In this document: positions 21,942-33,900 of the stretch, piece after piece | Layout of the letters: each line of letters opens with the position of its first letter | How positions within the stretch are numbered: position 1 is the first letter of the stretch | Assembly: GCA_031761405.1 (NCBI GenBank) | Contig: JASEVX010000003.1 | Span: 143,522,350-143,586,349, forward strand | Direction of reading: 5' to 3' | Length of the DNA: 64,000 nucleotides | Source of the DNA: Serripes groenlandicus | Taxonomy: Eukaryota; Mollusca; Bivalvia; Cardiida; Cardiidae | Notes under the pieces: generated by a model | Seen by the model: the letters and a program-made list of their open reading frames with translations, nothing else | Told to the model about the DNA's origin: nothing | Databases searched by the model: none | Program-made: the position numbers and the translations under genes

Positions 21942-24900
21942 GTGAGTGATCATCAACCTTATTTGTTTCTGACGAATGTGTATAAATGTGCCATATGCGA
22001 TATGCCATTGGTTATTTCCACTGAATCTATTCACTTAAATGGCACGCACTATTTTTTATAACAATGATTTCTTATTATGTTATTGACTGGATTTTATAAG
22101 AGTATTTATCCCTTTCCAACATACAACAAATCTGCTGCAGACGATTTTGAAAGCATCTAGGTAAAATAGGGGAATTCTTAATGAATGAACCTATAATCAT
22201 TGAAAAAAAAAATGAAAACATTGTGGAAAATGGAACTTTCATGAGCCATTTAACCTTTTTTAACTACGTTTTAAAAAGTCGTTTGCTACTGCAGCGTCAG
22301 AAGTCGTTGGCGAAATTCCTTCAAAAGACATAATACCAGAGTTGTCTCAGGAAATCGTTGAATCCGTTGTTTTGATAAAAACAAATAACAACATCGTTGG
22401 AACTTAAAAATCGTAGTGATTGTGGTTGTTGATATCATCTTAGTAGCGTTGGTGGTTATTGTTACAAGCATCAGTGGTTGTGCATGTCATTGTTGTAGTG
22501 TTAGTGGATGTCGGTACACAATTTTAGCGTTGATGGTTTTTGGTGTAATCAGTATTACCTTGGTGGTTGTCGGTGCCATCGTTGTAGCGCCTGTGATTGT
22601 CGGTATCATCGTTGTTAGGTTTGTGGTTGTTGATGCTGTTATAGTAGTGTCTGTGGTTGACATATGTTGATGCCATCGTAGTCGCGTTGGTGGTTGTTGA
22701 TGCCATCGTAGTCGCGTTGGTGGTTCTCGGTGACATTTTCGTAGTGTGTGTGGTTGCCAGTGTAATACATCTAGCATGTGTGGTTGTTGGTGCTTTCGTT
22801 GTAGCTTTGGCGGTTTTTTATCATATTGTTGTAGCGTTGGTGGTTACTAGCATTGGAGGTTGTCAGTGCTACGGTTGTAGTTTTTGTAGTTGTCGGTGCC
22901 ATCGTTGTAGCTTTGGTAGTCATTTGCGCCACCATTGAATCGTTGCATGTTGTTGGTGATATTGATGAAGCATGTGTGGCTGTTGGTAGTATTTATGTAG
23001 CGTGTGTGGCTGTTGGTACCATTGGTTTGCGTATAAAACAATTTAGATTGAATTATATAAAGCTTTTCTTTGTATTAACTCATCTGTAAATGAGACAATG
23101 GCATTGGGTGAATATGAGAGATTTCCTCAAGCTATAAACTATCACATTAAATTCATTAAATACTTGGTAAGACTTACTCATATGGATCCTAACAGATCAA
23201 CTTAATGTTGAACTTGGTCGTCATTTTGATATTGAAAGAGAAATATTACATTATGCAAAACTATGTCTTGGTGATCGAGGATGAATTTATGCATTTGCAT
23301 ATGTATTTGTGAAAAATTAAGAAATATAATAGATTTTTATCTAAATATGTGGTTTAATGTTTTATGTTTCAAAGCTTTTTGAAAACTATTATTTTGCACA
23401 TTACTGCATAGTAAGTTGTATTGTATTGTTTGCGTTGATGGTTGTTAATGCCACCGTTTTATCATTTGTGATTGTTGGTGCTATTGTCGTAGCGTTTGTG
23501 GTCGTTATTGTCTTTGTTGAAACGTAAGTGGTTTTTTGTGCTATTGGTATAGCGGTTGTGGTTTTTGGCGTCATGGTCATAACGTTGGTGATTGTCGATG
23601 ACATGGTAGTACCATTGGTGGTTGTAGGTTCCATCGATGTACCGTGGTGGTTATTGGTGCTATTGTTGTAGCATTGATGGTTGTCAGTGCCATCATTGTA
23701 AACTTGTTTGTTGCTGGTGCTATTGTTGTAGCGTTTATTTATGTCGTTTCTATTGCTGTAGCGTTGGTGGTCAGTGAATCCATCCTTTGTTATAGTGTTG
23801 TTGGTTTGTTGTGCTATTGTATAATTGGTATTGATGTTGCTCTACTGTTGTAGCGTTGGTGGTTGTTGTTGATGCCATTTTAATAGCGTTGGTGGATGTT
23901 GTTTATATTGTAGTAGCGTTGAGGGTTGTTGGTGCTATTGTTGTAGCCTATGTTCATGTGGTTTCTATTGTTGTATCTTTGTCGGTTATAGATGCCATTG
24001 TTGTAGCGTTTCTGCCTGTCTTTGTTATTTTTGTATCGTTTAAGGTTGTCAGTGTCATCGTTGTATTGTTGGTAGTTGTTGGTGCTATTTTTGTAGCTTT
24101 TGAGGTTGTTGCTACCATCGATGTAGCGTTGTCGATTGTTGGTGTCATTTGTGTTGCGTTTGTGGTTGTGTATGCTGTCGTTGTAGCATTTGCGGTTGTG
24201 TAGCTATTGTTGTAGAATTTGTGGTTGTTAGTACCATTGTTGTAGAGTCGATACCACGAGGTCTTCAACAAGTTATCGGCACGGTATAACAATGTATTTT
24301 GCCATGATGTAGACTGTTTTAAGTCATTAAAGTTTGTTTTAAATGACGGTATCATTGTTTAGGTTAGCGGTGTGCTTCGTTTGCTGTTGTGTTTTGTTAT
24401 TTGAAGATTAAGTTTTCAGTTTTCGTGGTTATCTTGTGTTGTATTTCAGTGCACAATAAACACCGGTGAACGTTTTATTTGATTGCATTTGTTGTGTATT
24501 ACACAATCGTTCGATTCTAAGATTTATTAAGACAGACCCCTGAAAAGGTTTTCGTACGGAAGCGTCCTGGTGCCAATTCATAACGTTCTATAAAAAAGAA
24601 TAACTCCTACGTACGAGATAAAAAAAAAGCCTAATTAGGACTTTGTAACTCCTACGTAGGAGATAAAAAAGCCTAACTAGGAGTTTGTAACTCCTACGTA
24701 GGAGACAGAAAAGCCTAATTAGGAGTTTATAACTCCTACGTAGGACTTTATAACTCCTAATTAGGCTTTTTTATCTCCTACGTAGGAGTTATAAAGTCCT
24801 ACGTAGGAGATAAAAAAGCCTAATTAGGACTTTGTAACTCCTACGTAGGAGAAAGAAAAGTCTAATTAGGAGTTTGTAACTCCTAAGTAGGACTTTATAA

Positions 24901-27900
24901 CTCCTAATAAGGCTTTTTTATCTCCTACGTTTTGCTTCATGTGAAGTTGTGGATAAGTGTGAAGATTGCCACACTAATGCTACGTGTACCGATACAAACG
25001 GGACTTTTAAATGTGGATGCAAAGCTGGATTTGAAGGAAACGGAACGTTTTGTGCATGTTATAACGGTTTATATCATATGTTTTGCTTGTGTGCTACACA
25101 TTTAAAGTGAGATCATCTGATGACAAACAATAAACTATAAATGGGTACAGGTATGGTCGTCTATTTACTGTTGCTGGAAAGATAATTGCTCAAAACGATC
25201 AAAATCTCTTATTGCTACATTGATTTAAACTCTATGTCAATCTTTGATTACATATTCCCACATCGTAATTTACCCCCTCTGATGCTTTAAAACAATAGTG
25301 TATACACTCTAGCGTTCTAACACTTCCAAAAGTCTGCAGATCACTTGATTCACATCTTAAGTTCTATGGCGACCGTAGTACTTCAAGCGGTGCGGGAATT
25401 TATAGCATGCGTCAAATATTTAAGAACAACTGCTGTTTTAGAGAATAAACACATATTTGTATTTGTAATCGATAAATGTTAGTGTAGTGGCATAATATTG
25501 GCTGAAAATGTCCATTATAACTGACATAACATACTACCCCATGTTGTTACAACCCGACCTGGGGAGACAACCGACTGCCTACGACTTAACGTTTGACTGG
25601 CGAATCAGTGACCTGTGTTACCATAGTGTCGAAATCCCACAAGTCAACACAATCTCATGTGGACAGCATTATGGGTTCAGTCCGTATTACCTATCCCCCG
25701 AGTTAAGTGCCCAAGCGTTAGACAGCTCTGGACCTCCCCTCTATAAATAGAGGTAGAGGGGGACCCCACGTTACACAGAGGTAGGCCCCAAACTGCATGT
25801 ACTTACACATATGTTAATACGACACTGAAGAACCTGCCCCCCAAAAGCTATCTGTCTCCCTAAAACCGTCCCCCTTTAGAACATGAAATTTAACCTTGCG
25901 CCTTAAAAATATATTTGAGTCCTATTAACACACTACAGAATGTTTAATCTAATTTATAAATGAAAGATTTTTAAGAATATTATTTGTTCCTTCAGAATGT
26001 CCACTGAAAACACTGAAATTGTGTGGGTCTGTGTTCGCCGTGGAGGACTTGTCCAAGGTTGTCCTTGCGTGGTCGTAATTTCGCCTTGTCATTCATTGAC
26101 TAGTTATATCTGAAAAGAGACTAAGCTTTGAAATTAGAAACAGTCTAAATTATTTAAATAAGGGGATGGGAGTGAGGGAATTTTAATAAATTTTAGACGC
26201 TATCCCCTCCAAGAGTTGCAAGAAAAAAGGAAGCTGACTTGGAATGGCAATCGGGGTAAAACCTATCAAGGGACATAATTCTGAAGAGAAATTTAAGAAA
26301 TTCAGAAGCATTTATCTCCCCTGCTATAAACCCCTTATTTATTTGAACACATGACCCTTTGTTAAAAATTATTTTGAATTGGATTATAGAATATAAAATT
26401 CATGTAATCTGTATTAAATCAATATTGTAAACACTCTAGCTTTTTAACACTTCCAAGAGTCTGCAGATCACTTGATTCACATCTTAAGTTCTATGGCGAC
26501 CGTAATACTTCAAGCGGTGCGGGGATTTACAGCATGCGTCAATTATTTCAGAACAACTGTTTTAGAGAATAAACACATACTTTTATTTGTAATCGATACA
26601 CTGTAGTCGCATAATATTGGCTGCAAAGGTTCATTTTAACTGACATAACATACTACACTATTTTGTTACAACCCGACCTGGGGAGCCAACCAACTGCACG
26701 ACTTAACGTTTGACTGGCGAATCAGCGACCTGTGTTACCATGGTGTCGAAATCCCACAAGTTAACACAATCTCATATCTCATGTGGACAGCATTATGGGG
26801 TCAGTCTGTACTACCTATCCCCCGAATTAAGTGCCCAAGCGTTAGACAGCTCTGGACCGCCTCTCTATACATAGAGGTGAATGGGGATCCCCACGTTACA
26901 CAGAGGTAGGCCCACAAACTACATGTACTTATACATATGTTAATACGACACTGAAGAACCTGCAGTTTGTGAGCGTGTCAGTCCAGGGTAAAAGCCATGC
27001 TGATACCCCAAAATGTTTCTGTCTCCCCAGAACCGCCACGGTAAAATATCCAACTTTATTTTGTCACGCCACAACATTTTATTTTCCTCCTTCTGAGCAG
27101 GGTACAGATTGCCATTATATTTTTTTAAAAAACATGTTTAAGGCTGCTTTCCAATTGTTAAGAAGAATGCTGTTCCCTAAATCTGACAGATAGGTCCCAT
27201 CCGTCTTGTACAGACTAGCCTCGTCTACCTTTATATAACTGTCATTATGGATTACTTTTCCACCCGAGTGTAACACGAACGATTACCCTTTTCCTCTTTT
27301 TGTCGATCTTGGACCCTAAGCCGATAGAAGCACAATGCCAATATCTCCTAGCAAGCAGTGATGTCCAAATGATTGTTATGTCTTTGAATAATGCTTTATA
27401 GCCAAGGATTGAGGTCTTAATGTTTTCTATAATGTCCTTGCCTGAAACACCTTCTGTGGTTAGATCGTTCGATCCACAACGGATAAAAAGGAATTTCGGA
27501 CATTTATCGGTTGTCGAGCGTCGAATGCAGGGTGTCCAGTGTCATACCCCTTTCCCCCATCCACTTGATTGAAACCTCTGATAAGACCAAGTGCTGGTCA
27601 AACGTCTGTCTTGCCGCCATACCAACCCAGTACACAATAGACGAGCCTACCAACCACAGACTCTGCATTCCTGCAATTGTATTAATTTGTATGTGTAACC
27701 TTAAAGTCTTACGTATTTAATATATGCATTTGATTTCCACCTGCATGTTGCCATGATTCTACTCTCCTCTGTTCTTAAATTAGTTAAATGTGTACCCCTG
27801 CCTATTCTGAAACTGTTAGATTTGAAGTGTACGATTGTTTGGGTGAATTGCAGGAGTTTATACATTATGGCTTTGAACTGATATCTGGTGAGCGATTTCC

Positions 27901-30900
27901 CATTTAAATGTATGAATAGGTTCGCGTTTTCCGTTTTAGGGCGAAGATTATAGTACTTTTTCATGCATCGAACTGGGCAGTATGACTTGCCGTTTGCTGG
28001 AATATAGAGGTTGACGCATTTTTCGCACTGGTCAGTTTTTGACTATCATACTGTTAGGTTTAATTCTTTTTAAGACAACCTAATGTCTAAATATTTAATA
28101 ACGTTTTGGTCCTGTGACTTATGTTTGGCCTCTGTAAATTCCCCTATTCTTAACAGACCAAAGAATGCGAGTGTGAAAGCAGCCCGAAATAAAGATTGTT
28201 CAAATGTGTTTTGACAAATGTTTGCTAGGCTTCCTATCATCTTATGCATCCATTTTACTACCCTTAGTTCGTCGTGCACCCTCCAATGTCTTAACTACAA
28301 CAAATGATTTTGTTGTATCATCTACTTGTTGGAGTTTATGAACATATGAGATACATGAAATGTAAGTCGATATTGTTGAAGCAGCTATATTCTGGTAAGC
28401 TAGATACGCGATGAAATGTAACAAATCTTGATTTTGGACAGGCCATATCTCTTGCAACTTGTGTAACTCTCTAAAATGGATGAGTTTTCCTAGCGCTACT
28501 CAATAAGAATTTTTTGTATTTTGGGCAGTGGAATTGAATATAAAATCGTTTGATATACCTTTTAAATCTTCCAAACAAGGGATGGGACCTTGACCGGTCT
28601 GAGATTGGTCTCTGGCGCTGCACTCCTGAACCTTCCCCACTGTGAACGAACTATTGAGTCAGCAATAATGTTTTCTTTGGAAGGGATATAGATTTCACTT
28701 TCCCTTATGTTGGTTTTCTGTATTGAAAGAACCATATGTCTGACCAGATGCATCACTCTCTCATATTGACATGTTTGGGTATTGATAACTTGAGCAACCG
28801 TTTGATTGCAACATGGAAAAGAACCCATCGATTTCTTAAGCTGCCTGACAATGTGAGAATAGCGGCTACCACTGGAAACAGCTACAAGAGGGTCATATCT
28901 CTAGTTAGACAATGCTTTACCCAATCTTCGGGCCATGTCCTGTGCGTCCATTGATCTGAGAAGTAAATTCCGAATCCCCCATTATTACCCCCTCCATTTC
29001 ATCATTGATTGTTAACCATGTTCTATTAGATATCAATGTTACCCCATTGTTATGTGTAAGAAAGGAAGGCCAGACGTTTAAATCAGCTTTAATGGTTTTA
29101 GAGACCCTAATTTTATGAAAACGCTTTTTGATTCCTATTGTGGCATTAATAAGCCTTCTGCAGAATGCTCTACCAGGGGAGACCACTTTACATACGAAAT
29201 TGAGAAGACCTAGCAGTAACTGCATTTCTTTTCGAGTTATTTTTCTTGAAGATAAGCATTTGCATATTTGTTATTTCATTTTGTATAAGCTTTTCCTTTG
29301 GAAGACGCATAACCATTTCCCAGAATTCCGTTTCAATCCCCCAAAAATTTAGACATGTTGTAGGTTGCACTGTTTTATCTTCAGTTAAAGGGACTCCAAC
29401 ATTTTGACACACTGATTGGAATTCTGTTAGCATTAAACCCGGCCTAGAACTCAAAGCTTTTTCCCCCAAATGGCAAATCGTCTAGATTATGCAGGATGTC
29501 TCTACTTTTGGTTTTCTCACCTATAGACCAATGTAGGAAACCTTCATACAATGAACAATTTACGGTTTAATAGTCACCATTTTCATTTTAAAACATAAAT
29601 GAATGCGAAAACAAAATGCATAACTGCCACACTAACGCCACGTGTAACAATACTGATTGGAGTTTTGAATGTGCCTGTAATGATGGATTTGACGGAAACG
29701 GAATGATTTGTGCAGGTTATTAACGTTTTTTATCATATGATTTTGTTCTTGTGCTACATATATAGTATGACATGATCGACGGAAAACTTTTTTTCCCATT
29801 TCAGTTCGTAATATTGTATACCTTTTTACAATGAACAATAACGATTTTATAGTAGCCTTTTTCATTTTCAGACATAAATGAATGTGAAAACGCAACTCTG
29901 AATAACTGCCACACTAACGCCACGTGTAACAATACTGATGGAAGTTTTGAATGTGCCTGTAATGGTGGATTTGACGGAAACGGAACGATTTGTGCAGGTT
30001 ATTAACGTTTTATATCATATGATATTGTTCTTGTGCTACACATTTAGTATGTCATAATCGACGGAATCTCTTATTCCCATTTCATTTCGGATTATTGAAT
30101 ACCTTTAAACAATGCACAATTACGTTTTAATAGATGCCGTTTTCATTTTCAGACATAAATGAATGTGATAACACAACTCTGCATAACTGCCACACTAACG
30201 CCACGTGTAACAATACTGATGGGAGTTTTGAATGTACCTGTAATGGTGGATTTTACGGAAACGGAACGTTTTGTGCAGGTTATAAACGTTTTCTATCATA
30301 TGATTTTGTTCTTGTGCTACACATTTAGTATGACATAATCGGAAAACTTTATTCCCGGATTATTGAATACCTTTTTACAATGAATAATTACGGTTTTATA
30401 GTAACCTTTTTCATTTTCAGACATAAATGAATGTGAAAACGCAACTCTGCATAACTGCCACACTAACGCCACGTGTTAACTCTATGTCAATGTTTGATTA
30501 CATATTCCCACATCGTAATTTACCCCCTCTGATGCTTTAAAACAATAGTGTATACACTCTAGCGTTCTAACACTTCCAAAAGTCTGCAGATCACTTGATT
30601 CACATCTTAAGTTCTATGGCGACCGTAGTACTTCAAGCGGTGCGGGAATTTATAGCATGCGTCAAATATTTAAGAACAACTGCTGTTTTAGAGAATAAAC
30701 ACATATTTGTATTTGTAATCGATAAATGTTAGTGTAGTGGCATAATATTGGCTGAAAATGTCCATTATAACTGACATAACATACTACCCCATGTTGTTAC
30801 AACCCGACCTGGGGAGACAACCGACTGCCTACGACTTAACGTTTGACTGGCGAATCAGTGACCTGTGTTACCATAGTGTCGAAATCCCACAAGTCAACAC

Positions 30901-33900
30901 AATCTCATGTGGACAGCATTATGGGTTCAGTCCGTATTACCTATCCCCCGAGTTAAGTGCCCAAGCGTTAGACAGCTCTGGACCTCCCCTCTATAAATAG
31001 AGGTAGAGGGGGACCCCACGTTACACAGAGGTAGGCCCCAAACTGCATGTACTTACACATATGTTAATACGACACTGAAGAAGCTGCCCCCCAAAAGCTA
31101 TCTGTCTCCCTAAAACCGTCCCCCTTTAGAACATGAAATTTAACCTTGCGCCTTAAAAATATATTTGAGTCCTAATAATTAACACACTACAAAATGTTTA
31201 ATCTAATTTATAAATGAAATATTTTTAAGAATATTATTTGTTCCTTCAGAATGTCCACTGAAAACACTGAAATTGTGTGGGACTGTGTTCGCCGTGGAGG
31301 ACTTGAACAAGGTTGTCCTTGCGTGGTCGTAATTTCGCCTTGTCATTCATTGACTAGTTATATCTGAAAAGAGACTAAGCTTTGACATTAGAAACAGTCT
31401 AAATTATTTAAATAAGGGGATGGGAGTGAGGGAATTTTAATAAATTTTAGACGCTATGCCCTTCAATAGTTGCAAGAAAAAAGGAAGCTGACTTGGAATG
31501 GCAATCGGGCTAAAACCTATCAAGGGACATAATTTTGAAGAGAAATTTAAGAAATTCAGAAGCATTTATCTCCCTTGCTATAAACCCCTTATTTATTTGA
31601 ACACATCACCCTTTGTTAAAAATTATTTTGAATTGGATTATAGAATATAAAATTCATGTAATCTGTATTAAATCAATATTGTTAACACTCTAGCTTTTTA
31701 ACACTTCCAAGAGTCTGCAGATCACTTGATTCACATCTTAAGTTCTATGGCGACCGTAATACTTCAAGCGGTGCGGGGATTTACAGCATGCGTCAATTAT
31801 TTCAGAACAACTGTTTTAGAGAATAAACACATACTTTTATTTGTAATCGATAAACTGTCGCATAATATTGGCTGCAAAGGTTCATTTTAACTGACATAAC
31901 ATACTACACTATTTTGTTACAACCCGACCTGGGGAGCCAACCGACTGCACGACTTAACGTTTGACTGGCGAATCAGCGACCTGTGTTACCATGGTGTCGA
32001 AATCCCACAAGTTAACACAATCTCATATCTCATGTGGACAGCATTATGGGGTCAGTCTGTACTACCTATCCCCCGAATTAAGTGCCCAAGCGTTAGACAG
32101 CTCTGGACCGCCTCTCTATACATAGAGGTGAATGGGGATCCCCACGTTACACAGAGGTAGGCCCACAAACTACATGTACGTATACATATGTTAATACGAC
32201 ACTGAAGAACCTGCAGCTTGTGAGCGTGTCAGTCCAGGGTAAAGGCCATGCTGATACCCCAAAATGTTTCTGTCTCCCCAGAACCGCCAGGCTAAAATAT
32301 CCAACTTTATTTTGTCACGCCACAAAATTTTATTTTTCTCCTTCTGAGCAGGGTACAGATTGCCATTTTCTTTTTTTAAAAAACATGTTTAAGGCTGCTT
32401 TCCAATTGTTAAGAAGAATGCTGTTCCCTAAATCTGACAGATAGGTCCCATCCGTCTTGTACAGACTAGCCTCGTCTACCTTTATATAACTGTCATTATG
32501 GATTACTTTTCCACCCGAGTGTAACACGAACGATTACCCTTTTCCTCTTTGTGTCGATCTTGGACCCTAAGCCGATAGAAGCACAATGCCAATATCTCCT
32601 AGCAAGCAGTGATGTCCAAATGATTGTTATGTCTTTGAATAATGCTTTATAGCCAAGGATTGAGGTCTTAATGTTTTCTATAATGTCCTTGCCTGAAACA
32701 CCTTCTGTGGTTAGATCGTTCGATCCAAAATGGATAAAAAGGAATTTCGGACATTTATCGGTTGTCGAGCGTCGAATGCAGGGTGTCCAGTGTCATACCC
32801 CTTTCCCCCATCCACTTGATTGAAACCTCTGATTAGCCCAAGTGCTGGTCTAACGTCAGTCTTGCCGCCATACCAACCCAGTACACAATAGACGAGCCTA
32901 CCAACCACAGACTCTGCATTCCTGCAATTGTATTAATTTGTATGTGTAACCTTAAAGTCTTACGTATTTAATATATGCATTTGATTTCCACCTGCCTGTT
33001 GCCATGATTCTACTCTCCTCTGTTCTTAAATTAGTTAAATGTGTACCCCTGCCTATTCTGAAACTGTTAGATTTGAAGTGTACGATTGTTTGGGTGAATT
33101 GCAGGAGTTTATACATTATGGCTTTGAACTGATATCTGGTGAGCGATTTCCCATTTAAATGTATGAATAGGTTCGCGTTTTCCGTTTTAGGGCGAAGATT
33201 ATAGTACTTTTTCATGCATCGAACTGGGCAGTATGACTTGCCGTTTGCTGGAATATAGAGGTTGACGCATTTTTCGCGCTGGTCAGTTTTTGACTATCAT
33301 ACTGTTAGGTTTAATTCTTTTTAAGACAACCTAATGTCTGAATATTTAATAACGTTTTGGTCCTGTGACTTATTTTTGGCCTCTGTAAATTCCCCTATTC
33401 TTAACAGACCAAAGAATGCGAGTGTGAAAGCAGCCCGAAATAAAGATTGTTCAAATGTGTTTTGACAAATGTTTGCTAGGCTTCCTATCATCTTATGCAT
33501 CCATTTTACTACCCTTAGTTCGTCGTGCACCCTCCAATGTCTTAACTACAACAAATGATTTTGTTGTATCATCTACTTGTTGGAGTTTATGAACATATGA
33601 GATACATGAAATGTAAGTCGATATTGTTGAAGCAGCTATATTCTGGTAAGCTAGATACGCGATGAAATGTAACCAATCTTGATTTTGGACAGGCCATATC
33701 TCTTGCAACTTGTATAACTCTCTAAAATGGATGAGTTTTCCTAGCGCTACTCAATAAGAATTTTTTGTATTTTGGGCAGTGGAATTGAATATAAAATCGT
33801 TTGATATACCTTTTAAATCTTCCAAACAAGGGATGGGACCTTGACCGGTCTGGGATTGGTCTCTGGCGCTGCACTCCTGAACCTTCCCCACTGTGAACGA

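Larger units (their letters stand above)
25227..29540 (-). mobile_element. Ngaro/DIRS-like YR retroelement remnant, unit 1
   Basis: On the minus strand, from right to left: the end of a reverse transcriptase, RNase H, a tyrosine recombinase, an SGNH-like module, then two direct repeats (about 26415-26960 and 25285-25840) around a spacer of roughly 570 bp. The right end stops inside RT, at the YLDD-equivalent region, and passes straight into EGF-intron sequence (CCTTCATACAATGAAC), so the 5' half of the element is gone. All frames are broken by stops and shifts. The combination of RT, RNase H and YR marks the DIRS order; the 3' repeat layout and the hydrolase-like module point to the Ngaro branch. 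Confidence 0.8.

Noticed and set aside
22416..24355. Hydrophobic (plus) and Thr/Asn-rich mucin-like (minus) open frames
   Set aside because: Shadows of the 30-bp minisatellite inside intron 1; frames switch and lack a signal peptide or other domain.
25508..25750. 80-codon plus-strand frame, nearly unchanged in all seven units
   Set aside because: It lies in the terminal repeat of the retroelement; the second repeat copy (26640-26880) has indels that break it, and whole segments are equally conserved, so conservation is not evidence of coding.
26969..27193. 74-codon plus-strand frame repeated in each unit
   Set aside because: It is antisense to the SGNH-like module of the retroelement, which explains the sequence better.
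27653..27725. Possible short intron (GTAAGACT...ATTGCAG) between recombinase and SGNH-like parts
   Set aside because: At about 45 bp it is shorter than the other introns here (142 bp or more), and the element is already dead, so the match may be chance.
29632..29895. Minus-strand frames over the EGF clusters (repeated in each unit)
   Set aside because: Antisense shadows of EGF exons and introns; the plus strand has the six-cysteine pattern and splice sites.
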